A DNA stretch of 64,000 bases from Symbiodinium natans (taxonomy: Eukaryota > Sar > Dinophyceae > Suessiales > Symbiodiniaceae), in contig CAJNDS010002409.1 in NCBI GenBank assembly GCA_905221605.1, forward strand, positions 376,082 to 440,081. Direction: 5' to 3'. The notes beneath the pieces are model-generated. The model had not been told where the DNA came from and ran no database searches. It saw only the letters and a list, made by a program, of their open reading frames with translations. Each line of letters opens with the position of its first letter. Position 1 is the first letter of the stretch. Positions 48,243 to 60,599 of the stretch are shown here, piece after piece. The translations under genes were made by a program, and so were the position numbers.

Positions 48243-51200
48243 GAGGAGGCCAGCCACCGGAAACCCGAAAACTTTATTGATTAATCTCTTATAACGTGTT
48301 GAAATGTGTGCTCGAAAAGCTTGACCTGGTAGCATCCACCTCCGTCAACTCCCGATATATCATTGTGGCTTTTACATTGTCCTAAGAAATCCCCAGTATC
48401 ATGTCGTGTGCCTCCCCCAATAGACTCAATCTCATGTATGCACAACATTCAACCCTGAAACTGCAAGCCTGTGCCCTATCCTATACCCTATATGCCCCAT
48501 GCCCTCTACCGAAAATCCCTGAACCCCATTGAAAAGTCCCTAAACCCGAAATGCCCTAGGGGACTCAGCTTGATAGGGGGGCCTCGTGAAGCTGCATCCT
48601 GCAATGACAGGGTAGAGCCCCCCCAGAAAGAAAACATTTCAGAGCCAGCTTTGGGGTTTTGTGTGGGTTGTTGTGCCCTGTGGCAGCTACGACCTCTTAT
48701 GCTCTTATGGCCTGGCCTGCCACGAGCATCCTTTAAACCCTAAACCCTAAACCCTAAGCCCTAAACCCTAAACCCCTAGACCCCTAGACCCAAGAGTCCA
48801 AGAGGAGTGGCAAGCGAGTTGGCCGAGCAACACTCCCCACAAATTGGTCGAGCGCACCGAGAGCTCCTCGCCTTGAAGGGGTATTCGGGGCTTAGGGTTT
48901 AGGGTTTAGGGTTTAGGGTTTAGGGTTTAGGGTTTTCAGTGTGGCTTTGGGGTTTGCGTTCGCTGCTTTCCATGGTTCCTTTGCAGGCTCCCCTCGAACT
49001 TGCCTATAACCCCAAAACTCCTAAGTCCAAGCCCTGAACCCCGATTCTCCGAACGTGCATCTCTATGACGATGCGGCTTAGTGGGTTGAGGGGTTGTTCT
49101 TAGGACTACCACATATTATACATGGTATAATGTATATTAATATATAACATACGATGTATTATATATCATGTATGATCTGTTTAATGAGATGTATGTATAT
49201 ACTTAAGACCTTAAGCCCTGCTGGAATTTGTTTGCTCACCTGCTGAGGCTACGAGCTCGCAAGACAGGCGACTGGGTTCTTCTGGGTGCGTTGTGATATA
49301 CTGCACAGAGCCCCAGAAACCCTAGAAAATCCTTAACATACCCCTGGATAAACCCCGAACCACGTCCCAACCCTAAAGTCCAGAATCGCACCCGATACCA
49401 TAACAAGCCCCTAACACCTTCGCGACGCCTCAGAAATTGCTTCAGGTCTCCCAACCTCCATCCCTGATCCCTACAACACCAAAATGCTCAAAGCCCATAA
49501 GCCGCAGAAGCAGGAGAGCACGCGGATCCACCGCAAGGAGATCGCTTCCGGCGTCATTTCGCAGGCTGGGACAGCCTCCAATCCGGCTTTTGGGCTTCAA
49601 GGAGTTGAGGTTTTGCGAGGATTTGGGCTGAAGGGCTGGGCTGAAGGGCTTCAGGGAGCTGAGAGTTTTTCCGGCTTTATGGTAGGGAGCTTTGGGTATA
49701 TAAGTCTTCAAAATGTTAGGGCTTGTTGGCTTTTAGGGTGGGCTGAAGGGTCTTAGGGCGTTAGTTTTACTTCGCAGTTAACAGGCTAGGGTCCCTCCAG
49801 TGGAGGTCCAGAGTTGGATGGCGTCCTCAAATACGTCGGGGCTTCAGGGCACTTCGGGGTTACCTGACTCCCCGATTACCGACGGCTTGGGTTCAGGATT
49901 GAAACCCTAAACCCTATAAACCCTAGAGAATCATGCCCGTTATAGGGCTATCTAACCTATTCGTCGATTGCGGTGTGAGGTTGGTGCTAGGTTTGGAAAG
50001 ATCTTGGGGCCTCGGATGAACAGGGCGCCTAGAGTTGTTTTTGCGTTCTAGTTCGTGTTGTTTCTTTGCCAACAGCCTAAGTCCCACGACTTTAGGACAC
50101 CGGCTTTTGATTTGGATGAAGAGTGGGCTTGAGATGGAAGAACGCCCGAAAGCACTCAAATTGTTCCCTTTGAACCAGAGCCAGAAGCCGCCAGTCCTAG
50201 TTCCTTCCTTTGCAGGATGAAGACAAGGAGCCAGCGACATGCACCAGTTTCGGCCATGTCACTTCGCCGTTCTGTTGGGGGAAAGCAAGGGAGGGGAGGA
50301 GGAACCCCTAAGCCCTACACAATCCAAAGCCTGAGCTTCGAGAGTTCAGGGAATCTGGGACAGCGTCTCCCTTGTGGCACTGAAGATCAGGGTTGCATCC
50401 AGGCTGCTCCTTTGGGATTCGGGCGCAGGATTTCTTATTTGGGTTGCGGCTGCAGGCCATCTAGTGCCGAGTCACTCCCTCAATCTGAGCAGCCGAAGAA
50501 ACTCGGCGCGGGCCTTGCAAGTGAAGTCCCCAGTCTTCTCCATTTTGTGTTTCAAAGCCATGCATCTCACCTTAAAGCCCTAAAACCCCAAAACCCCAAA
50601 ACCCCAAAACACTGAAACCCTGAAACCCAAACCTTAATCCCAAAGAGCACGCAGGAGGGAAAGCTGGGACGCCTGCGGGCGCTGGCACACTTGGTGGCCA
50701 ATTCGCCCCACAGCCTTGGATTGAGGGTCTCAGCGCTTGTCGGGTTTAGGGTTGTACAGGACTTTGGGCTTTGGGCTTAGTGTAGGCTTTGATGGTGGTT
50801 CATAGGGTGGAGGGCTTGATAGGGTTTTGGGTTTATGGGGCTTGGCGGGTACGCGTTTCATGTTTTGGGAGTTTGGCGTTTGGGTAACGTAGCTCCGGAC
50901 CCGGGCAGCTTCAGACTATGTATTGTAGTGGTTTCAGTGATGTTTGTGATAGTGCTCGCTAGTAAAGTCTTGCAGGGCTAGTCAAGGTTCGGAGCTTCGG
51001 GTAGAGACTTCCAGCATTCCGCAAATTCGCGCAGATGATTTTGATTAAGGCCCAAAGTTGTCCAAGCACAAGTGCAACGGCTGCTTCTCTCAGGGGTGAA
51101 CATGGCGCCTTCAGTTTCGTCTGGGTGGCTATAGAATAGCTTCCGTTATACCAGGCCCGACAAGCCCCTCCGCATCTACAGAACACCCGACATTTATACG

Positions 51201-51348
51201 GCAACTATACGTTTTTTGCGGGGGAAGTAGGAGGAGGGGATGCAGCCGACGAAGCTCCTAATCCCAATTAAGGCCCTAAAAGCCCTAATCTTCTGAGCTT
51301 TGAGCCTCCCCTCCAAAGCCTCTAAAGCCTCCAAACCCTGCACCCCAG
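48243..51348. other. Telomere-motif-rich introns; possible 5' exons of the channel gene
   Basis: CCCTAAA array at 48734-48776 and TTTAGGG array at 48894-48936 enclose a 115-base island. AT-rich text at 49110-49205. Possible + exons: 49506-49570 (KQESTRIHRKEIASGVIS), 50216-50290 and 50456-50520 (PSSAESLPQSEQPKKLGAGL, GT donor). These could encode the cytosolic N-terminus of the channel, but no phase-consistent chain was established. Confidence 0.4.
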
Positions 51349-51391
51349 GGTGGCTTTCGAACTTCTCTTCGCCGTGGTGATCCTCACGAAT
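51349..51391 (+). CDS. Channel exon: first half of S1
   Basis: Acceptor CACCCCAG; frame VAFELLFAVVILTN; GC donor (GCCACC) at 51392. Phase 0 to the next exon gives ...LTNAVYLG. Confidence 0.85.
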
Positions 51392-54300
51392 GCCACCCGG
51401 AGCGTAGGGTTTATAGCGGTTGCGGGTAACAAGGACATTAGGAGTTACAGGGTTCAGGAAGAAGGGTTGGTTTAGGGTGCTGCTTTGGGGCTCATGAGGG
51501 GGCGATCCGGCGCTTGGCCTTGTTCTGCGGAGTTCGGCCAAACCCTAAAGTTCTAAGGCCTCAAACCAAAACAAAACTCTAAACCACTGGGTTTCGGGTC
51601 CTGGGCCCTTCGCGGGCCCGGTTTTCCCTGGGTTCCTCCCCTTTGTCCTCCAAATGTCCTTGGCTCGCACATTTTTTCTTCCCAACTCGCGCTTCCGCTC
51701 TTTTGGATTTCTGACTGACGCCTCCATTTTTACCCGGCTCACACCTTAGTGTTTCCACTCGCGCTCCAACCGATGCCCCTTGCCCCAAGGCGGTCTACCT
51801 GGGCATTCAGCTACAGTGGGACAAAGAATCCCGCCACTCGGCGAATGTCCACTGCTGTCACTATGAGTGTTGTTTAGAAACTTAGTACAGTCAAGATGCA
51901 GAAGCCTCAAATCCTAAACCCGGACGCCTGGAACCCTAAAGCCACAAATCACAAACCTTAAAGCCATGGGGCCCTCGGATTTGTGTAGGGTTAGTAATGT
52001 TGGTCCCCTCCCCCATCCCCACTCCCCCATCCGGATGCCCCCCCTCCCCCTCCCCACGCTCCCAGTAACAGGACGAAAGTGTCACCCATTGATCTTGGAG
52101 CCTCTCTTCATAGACTCCTGTCGCCCTAGTATCCACTAGGTGTAGCAGTCCCTGCGCATTTTTTGTTTTGCTTCGATCCTCCGCGTCTTTGCGTTCCCAG
52201 TCTGTCTGTAATATACCAGAGTGGGCCAAGAGCTTGCTTCCTTCTGATGCTCACTTACCAAGTAAAGTACTCCCCCCAAAACGGATGCTGTTTACCCACC
52301 TGTTTACCCACCTGGAAAATTACGCCCAAAAACGGGCGCTGTCACATACCTGGAAACTTACACCCAGAAAGGATGCTGTTTGGTGTTAGGGTTTGGAATG
52401 AGCATGTTGGATTTGGGGGTATGAAGAGCTGCTATGTTCAAGTAGCCAGAAACTCTAATCCATGCCCTACCACTCCCCCGAACCCTTCAGGAACAGCGGC
52501 CATTGGCGGCGACTCACTCACAGTCCAGCTGATTTTTGCAGCTGCTTGGCTGGCCCTTGAATCCCAACCTTTCTTCCGCGCTCTACTAAATATGGTCTAC
52601 TAACATCCGGACCCTGGTTCCGAGAGTTTCTATAGACCCCAAGCCCTCAACCCTAAACTTATAACCGTAAGCCAACCCACCTTCAGCCCTAAACCTAAAA
52701 CCTGAAGCCACAAGTGCTCGAGGTGCACCGGCTGCTGCAATCAAGAACAAAAAGTCACAATCATCATGAGAATCGCCATTGCAATATCCATCGAACAGAT
52801 CAAGAATCGCAAGTTGAGAAGTAAGGATCCTAGCAAGGGAAATGCTCAGCCCCATACCACGGGGGGATCTTACGATCCCAGATGTGTGGAGACCAGCATG
52901 CAGCGACTTTAGGGCTTCGGGTCTTGGGCTTCAGGCCTTGGAAGGTTTAAACCACGGAAGTAGCCGGTCATGAGGGGTGAATCGACCGACCCCTGACGGA
53001 CATGATCGCCCCAGAACCCTAAAGCCCATGGAGCCAGCTTATTGAGGTAGGGGTGTGTGTTTGTGTGTGTGTGTGTGTGTGTTGTTTTCTCGGGGGGTGC
53101 GGGGGAAGGGGGAGGGCGCTGCGGCGCTACCCAAAATCCCGGTTGGAATCTGGTATTTTGGGGTGCCTTCTTCTTCCGAAAAGAAAGTTCTAAGCGCTGC
53201 CACTTCCCGGAAGGTTCTCTTCTCGATCGAGGTGGGCATCCGGCCCCATGGCGTGACGAAGATCTCAAAGTAAAGGGGGGGTTTAGGGGTGGGTTTTAGG
53301 GTTACATTTCAGAGTTCAAGCCTAAACCCTAAACCCTGAACCGCCACAAAAGGGCTGGGCGGGTGTGGTAGCTACTACGGCGCCGCAGGCCATATCGAAA
53401 TATCCTAGCAAAACGGAAAAGGCAGTCGTCAACCACCGAAAATGTCCGGACCTCTATGAAGCAGCCTCCCCTTTTTTTTGTGTGGGGGGGGGGGGGGGGG
53501 GGGGGGGGGTGTGGGGAGGGGGGTACTTACTTTTTTATCGCAAAGCCTCTTGGGCACACCTTGCACTCGCTAAACCCTGAACCCTATAAATACTTCGAAC
53601 CCGAACCCAGTGCCCCGCCCCCCCGCCCCAAGGCTTGTGGCTGTGGGGTGCCGCAGCTACGTGTGCGGGCGCGATCGACTCTGGATGGCTGGCTGCAGGG
53701 TTCAGGGGTTAAGGCTTTCAGAACTAAACTTTAGCGGCGCGGGGGGGGGGGGGGGGGGGGGCGGGGTTAGGACTGTATAAGGCCATGGGTTTACATAGAC
53801 CTCAGTGTGTCTGGGGTTCAGAGTTAGTGTCTAGCATACACAGATACATACATACATACATATGTATATATATATATATGTACACATACATATAATAGCT
53901 TCGGGTTCAGATTCCGTGTTCGGGGGCTTCATAAACTTTGAGGCTTGGGGATTAGGGTTCGGAGTTCAGGGTTTAGAGTGTCGAGGTTAGGAGTTGAAGG
54001 TTGTTGGGACTATATGGTTCGAAGTTCAAGGCTCGATTTCTGGGGTTGCGGGTTTCATGCCCCTTCTTCAGGGTAAATTTCAGAAGGTTTGGGGCTTAGG
54101 GTTCGGGGTTGACAGTTTGGAACTTCGGGCTTCGGGTTTGGGATTCATATATTGTTCAGTCAAGGACAGTTCCTTGTGGACAGCTTCGCTTGTAAGAGTC
54201 CGAAAAGAAGCTTACAAGCAAACCCAACAACGGTTAGAACAATGATTACAATCCTTGATTCAGGTTTAGGGACCACAAGATGTGCACATACATATATATA

Positions 54301-57300
54301 TTATATATATATATCATATACTGCATGGGTTTGGGGTTTCGGGTCTTCAGGGCTATAGGGGAGCCCTGCAGCATTAAGGTTTTACGGGGCGCAGGGGCCT
54401 TTAGAGTTCCAAACTCTGGCATTCGCCCTGTTGATCTTTGGCGTGGGTTTAGAGTTGAGGGGTTTAGGTGGGCCCAAAGTCCTAAACTTTTTCACCCCAA
54501 ACGAATCACTTTGTTGCTGCCACACTTTCCTCGTCTGCTGCCAAGGAATTGGCTCGACATTTTTGTGGTCCTGCGCCTGCACTGTCCGATGAATCGGCGT
54601 GATGTGGTTGGATTTCCTGTCTTAGGTGGTAGCGAGTGGGGGTTCCAGCTTACTCAAGCCTATTTCCAAGCCCAAAGCTCTGAAACACCAAACCCTTCAA
54701 CCCTAAACACTAAACCCTAAACCCTAAACCCTCAAATCTTATAGTTGCCCTCCCACAAGGTGAGCACCTCATGGTTCGTCATTGGAGTTGAGCTTCTGGC
54801 CACGGCTGGCCTGGACGAAGCGCGTCTTGGGCCTGCTTCGATGGTTTTTAGGGCTTGGTCTGGACCTTCAAGTCCTAAACCTTAGATGCTAAACCAGGTT
54901 CTAGGTCCTAAAACATAAGCCTAGATTACCACAATAAACCCTGAGAACCCTCCAGGGATCTCTGTGTTAGTTTTTTCCTGAGAGCTTAGGGTACAATCAA
55001 AAGGCGTCCATGCAATAGGGTTTAGGGTTTGGGGTCTATCGGTTTAGATTTGGCAGAGTCCTTTCAGCAAACTTAGTTGAGTGAAGTGCGGCTGCTGGCC
55101 TAATTGCTGGATACATGAAGGTATACGGAATTCATGAAAACATACTACTAGAGCGGAGACACAGGCAGAGAGCATTGTTTGAAGCCTGAGCCTTAAACCA
55201 CAAAGCCTACACCGCAAACCCCAAACACTTAAAACCCTTAAAACCCTTAAAACCCTTTAAACCCTTAAAACCCTTGAAGCCCTTAAAACCCTTAAAACCC
55301 TTGAAGCCCTTAGAGCCCTTAAAAACCCTTAGAACCCTTCACCCAAAGCTCAGGAACAACTCCCAACTGCGCATCTTCCGCGTGTTCCGGGTCGGGCGGC
55401 TGCTGCGTGTCGTCGGCTCGCTCTGGAGTCTCCGCAGCAAAAGGGTTTTGGGGTTTGGGATTGCTTTTAAGGATTTCGGACTCGTTTTTTGGGGGTTGTT
55501 CTGCATATTTGGGTGTATAGGGCTTAGGACTTTTTGGTCGTTGGGGGGTTTATGTTTGGGTTTGGGGGCTTTGGGCCCATTCAGGGGCTTGGTATTTTGG
55601 TTTTACGGTCTCGTTACGGATCCTATAGGCCTTAAAGCCCCAAACCTTAAATGTGCGGTTTCGGGGGGTGGGGCGGGGGGGGGGGTGTAGGTGGGGGGGG
55701 GGGGGGGGGAAACCTCCCTGAACTTTATGCCCTGAATGCCAAGATGTTGTGGATTCCGCGGGCCTTAACGGCTTCACGCTTAGGCCTAGGCAAACAGTAG
55801 CCACCCACCCCTGATCCTTACAGCCCATTAAACCCTTTACACACGTAAACCTTTCAACCTCCTAAAATCCAAGCCCTAGCAAACCCCCAGACTCAAACTC
55901 TAGACCCTTCAAACGTACCAAACCCCTTCAAGACCCTTTCGACCCTACAGACCCTAGAATCATCCCCAGAGCCCCTTCAAAAGCCCTCCAAAAAGCCCTC
56001 AAAAAGTCCCGAAGTCCCTGAGCGCCCAGGGTGGTTCGCTCCATCAAGGCCCTGCGGCAGCTGGTCAACTCCTTGGTGGACACGCTGAAGTCTCTCTTTT
56101 GGGCCCTGGTGCGCCTTGGCTCTATAGGGGCTGAGGAGTTCTTAGGGGTTCTTAGGGGGCTTACTGTAGCACATAGGGTGGACGTTCAAAAGGGTAGGGG
56201 TTTAGGGCAGTTTAGGGCGTAAGGGTGGGTATCGTGCTCGAGCTTTGTGGGGTTTGGCCAAAGTATCTATGGAGGGGGCTGAAGTAGCAAGGGGGAGGTT
56301 CGCTCGGGGCGTGGGAGGTTACAGGATTCAAGGATTGAAGTCTGAGATTGGGTTACAAGGTCGCATCAGTGAGTCATCAGCATTGCGCTCGCATCTTTTC
56401 GAACAATCTAGGATAGTCTTGTAAGCGTTTTCTCGAGAGGCACATCATGTAGCGTGGATACATCTACTGTAGGAGGTTTGAGATTGTCGGGACATGCAGG
56501 GTGTTTTTCTGAATAGGCGGCTCTCAAACAATCCACGTACAGTCCTTGCCAGCTCTCACTGTCGTAGACCCACACAGTGCTACTGAGACCCAAAAGCAAG
56601 TCCAAATACTTCGCAGGTCATTTGCAAGTTCCCAACTATGTAGAAGCTCTTATAAGCCCCGAGCAATCAATCTTTATAGTAGCATGAGCATTTCTCTAGG
56701 ACTTCAGGTACAAAGTCTTCAGCCTTAATTATAAGAAACAGCTCGCAACCCGAAACCCGAATTCGCAGTTCCAGCCAGTCTGGCCCCTGACGTCCATCCC
56801 TGGGGCCTTTCGAGTCCTGGGGAATGTGGTGTACTTGTTGACGATTTACCTGGCTACCGTTGTTCAAGCACATGAGATATAACGCAACATTAATTCCCTT
56901 GGATTGAACCTGCCTTGGCTCTGCCTCTAGCCCAGTACAGTCTCAACCCAGGCTTCTGTGCTTGATCATCTACACGTTTGCGATACTTTTCACTGACGCT
57001 GCTATTGACTACGCGTTTTTTAACGACCCGCCGCCGACGCTGGAGTCCCATTTCGGACGCCGGGCCTTATATGGTGCTCAGGATGCGTAGGTGTGTTTTT
57101 AAAACAGTGTTCAGGCTTTCGGATTTGGGGCTTCGGGACCAGGGCTGCGGGCTTGTAGGGTCTGAGGCTTGATTCTAGGGCTGTTGACCAGCACTCGGGC
57201 TTTATGATTTAGAAAGGATTCCGAATAGGGGATCTCAGGTGTGACCAGGGCCTGGGGGGTGTTTAGGGCTGGACCCAAACCGGCGTACCGTGAGCTCGAG

Positions 57301-60300
57301 GCACCTTGTCCAGGTCGGTGAACACCTTGTTGAGGCGAGGCCTGTCCGTGAATTGGGTTTGCAGTGTTCCCTCGAGATTCGCGAAACCTAGCTTCCAGAA
57401 CAGAAACTTGTAATGTCTTCATTTAAGGGGGGGGGGGGGGGCACACCTGCTCGGGAACATAGCCATCATCACATGCCCTGCCAAAGAAGACCCTTACCAG
57501 ACAGAGTCCTGGATGGTTTGCACAGTGGGACAGCTACCAAGGCAAAGCTCATGATCTGAAGCCCCCTTGCAATCGATGTTTCCGATTTTCAACCCTGAGC
57601 TCTCCCCTTTGGCAAAACCGTCCCCTTCCTACTCCAGGCCCGTTTATAGGCACACGTACCTTTCTGAAGCGGTCCCCCAAGCTTCCGAAATACCCAAGCT
57701 CCAAGGTCCAAGCCCTAAACCCTTGCAACGTTCCCATAGTACTCCTATGGGATCCCTCTAACCGTACATGAAGAAAGTAGCCCGGGATCGTACCAGCCTC
57801 AAGCATACACCCGAAGCCGAACAACCCGAGAGAAAAAACGTCACGCGCCCCATGTAAACCCCAATAAATCCTGAACCCACCAAACCCTGTACCCCAAACC
57901 CTGAACCCTTTCTGCAAGCGCAACTCAAACAAGCAGAGCCATAGGCGCTCGTGCATTCACACTTACGGATCGAGGGGTTTGGGCGTTTGCATTGAATGCT
58001 TTCATGATGTTCAAGCCGACTATAGGGCTGAGAGTTGTTTGGGGATTTGAGACTGCGGGTTTAGGGTTGTAGGGCTTTAGTGGCTTTAGTTTGGGTTTTG
58101 AGGATTTCGGGACGCCAGGCCAGCCTTCTGAATTGATGAATTGCCAGCCTCTAGATTGGCCCCAATGCGGTTTCATTGCTTGTTTTAAGGAGTACTAGGG
58201 CCTTGTTCTGGGAGGTACCCCAAACCATAGGATCCCACGATGCCAGGGCAATCTTGGGCGGCGAAGACTGGTGGATCGCAGCCGACGCTTTGCAAAAGAT
58301 CGGTACGTCTCTTGGCTTCGATAGGAGCACTTTTTGATCTTGCACTTCTCCCGGGGATGAAGCATGTTTAAGTTGCAAGGATGAGCAAAATTCTCCCTAT
58401 CGTGCTACTTTCGGTCTCAAATTCTTTGGGGGGTTTTTACGATACTGCCAAACACCATAAAGACGGTACTGGCAAACCATCTTCAGCTCAGGCTCTGGGA
58501 ATGGATTTTTAATTTTTATGTGTGCTTCTGCACCTTTGCTGTCCTGCCCCTGAGCTGCAGAGTTATGGGTGGAACGGAGCGGGGGGGGGGGGGGGGGTCG
58601 GTAGGCTTAGGGCTGATTGGACATGGAATCTTGGAGTCAAGCTTCAGACCCTAATCAGTCCAGATGCAACTTTCCCTTCCTAGCCTGGACTGTTGACGCT
58701 CTTCTTTTGGGCATTGTGTCTTGTCATCCTTTTCCTTTAGGGCCACGGTAGTGCGTGAGTCTGGCAGTTTTCTGCCGAAGTGAGTTTACATAGGTCTTCT
58801 AGTTGGCCTCCGGTTGTGTGTTTGCCTGTTTTGGGGTATTTGCACAACAAAGTCCTTTTACCAGACACGGCGGAATATGTGGGACAGATAGTTTGGTTGA
58901 GGTTGTACCTGTTGGTTGTTTTTGTTTGTTTTGATACAGGCAGTTTGGATGTGTGCATAGTTGGTGTCACAGGTTTTTCTCCCTGCCACCAGCTGCTTCA
59001 GCAGCCATGCTAAATGGCTCCCTGTATGAAGGCCTTTAGTGGTGTCCCGTCCAATTGGGGGCTTCTGTCACTGGAACAGTTTTTTGTAGCAGCAGGAACG
59101 TGACGATGGTCAGCCGCAAGGGTTGAGGTTATAGGAAAATTTTAGGTGGTTCAAATTTCTTGAGGATGCTTTGACGTCGTCCGCTGACGCGTCATACTTT
59201 GGATATGTGTTCTTAACAGGGTGTTGTTTTGGCAGTGTCAGCCGACACAACTAAAGTGACAGTGACAAAGAGCCTGCCCGTGTCGCTGCCTCATTGCCAA
59301 CTACGAGGTTGTTTGCTTGCTGTCAGCTTGCAAAGCTGGCGTGTTGCCCGGGGGCGCTCCCCGTGAGGCATTCGTCATAGTCTAACATTCTTTCTTTCTT
59401 TGCAGGAACGTCATGACTGGGGTGTTCTGCAGCTCCAGTTCATGTTTGTACTTTCTGCCGCCAGGAAGGGGCTGACTTGAATCACGTCGTTTGGGAGTGC
59501 ACCCATCGTCGTGATGAAGGAGGTCGTTTACCTCCCCGTGTTCCCAGCTGCCCGTTGCAGAAGCGTTTAGGGTGGCCAAAGAAGAAGCCACCTGATTTCG
59601 CTGACAATCAGGTCTTAGGCTGGCAAGTGTATTGCAGGAAGCTCATCCTGCAAGAAAGATGGCACTAAACTGCCTTGCTTCTGCTCTGGCGCTCAGAGCT
59701 TGTTTCCACATCCTTGTGGTTCTGTTATAGGCCCTTTAGGTCCTGGTTTGCACACACCCCTTGCTTGGCTCTTGCCACTCGGTGAGCGTTGTGCATGCAG
59801 TCTCTTTTCCACGTTGTGACACTGCAGCAGCAGGTTTTGTGAACCTACTAATTCCCACTAACTCTTCCACGGCGAGTGGAACGTTGAGTCAGCAGCACGC
59901 TGGTGCTGCACAAGCTGGTGGCTGCCCCCGCCCATGCAGCCGCATGTGGTTGAGTGGGTGCCATCGTCAAAGTTTTCTTCTGCAGGAACGTCATGACTGG
60001 GGTGTTCTGCAACTCGGCAATAAAAGCTGCGGAGCGAGACCATGACACGCTGATGCAGCTGGGCAGCACGTGAGCAGTGTTTTTTTACTGGTCGCAACTT
60101 GCTGGCAACAACAGGCAGACGAACCACCAGACAACGAGAAGACGCACTAACAACGTGCACATGCAAGGTGGAACATCGTTGAGCCTTCTTCAACGAAGGC
60201 CACGTTCTCAATGGAAGACAACGCGCAGCACATGAAGAAAGCACGCAGAAGTAACCAAGCGGTTACCCTGCATATTACAATCAATGGACGAAGAAATGCT

Positions 60301-60561
60301 ACATGTTCTGAGAGTTTGCATGTAACTGTTTTAGGTTGCATTGGCAGGGGTGGGCTTGCAAATGCATCAACATCAACATCAACATCAACATGACCTGCCG
60401 CAAAAAGAACCATCGCGCTCACCATGCAAAAGCAGCATTGCATGGGAATCTTGAGGCATGCCAAAATTAGTCCTGATGTTTCGGTTGTGAAAAAGACAAT
60501 ATTGTTTCAGGCCTGCGTCATGTCGACGTCGTGCTTCAAAGCAAACACCCCGCCCCCCCCC

Positions 60562-60599
<38 letters not shown>

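Noticed and set aside
59847-60244. Minus-strand ORFs opposite the S6-end exon
   Set aside because: The plus strand has the phase-matched channel exon; the minus frames have no recognisable family.
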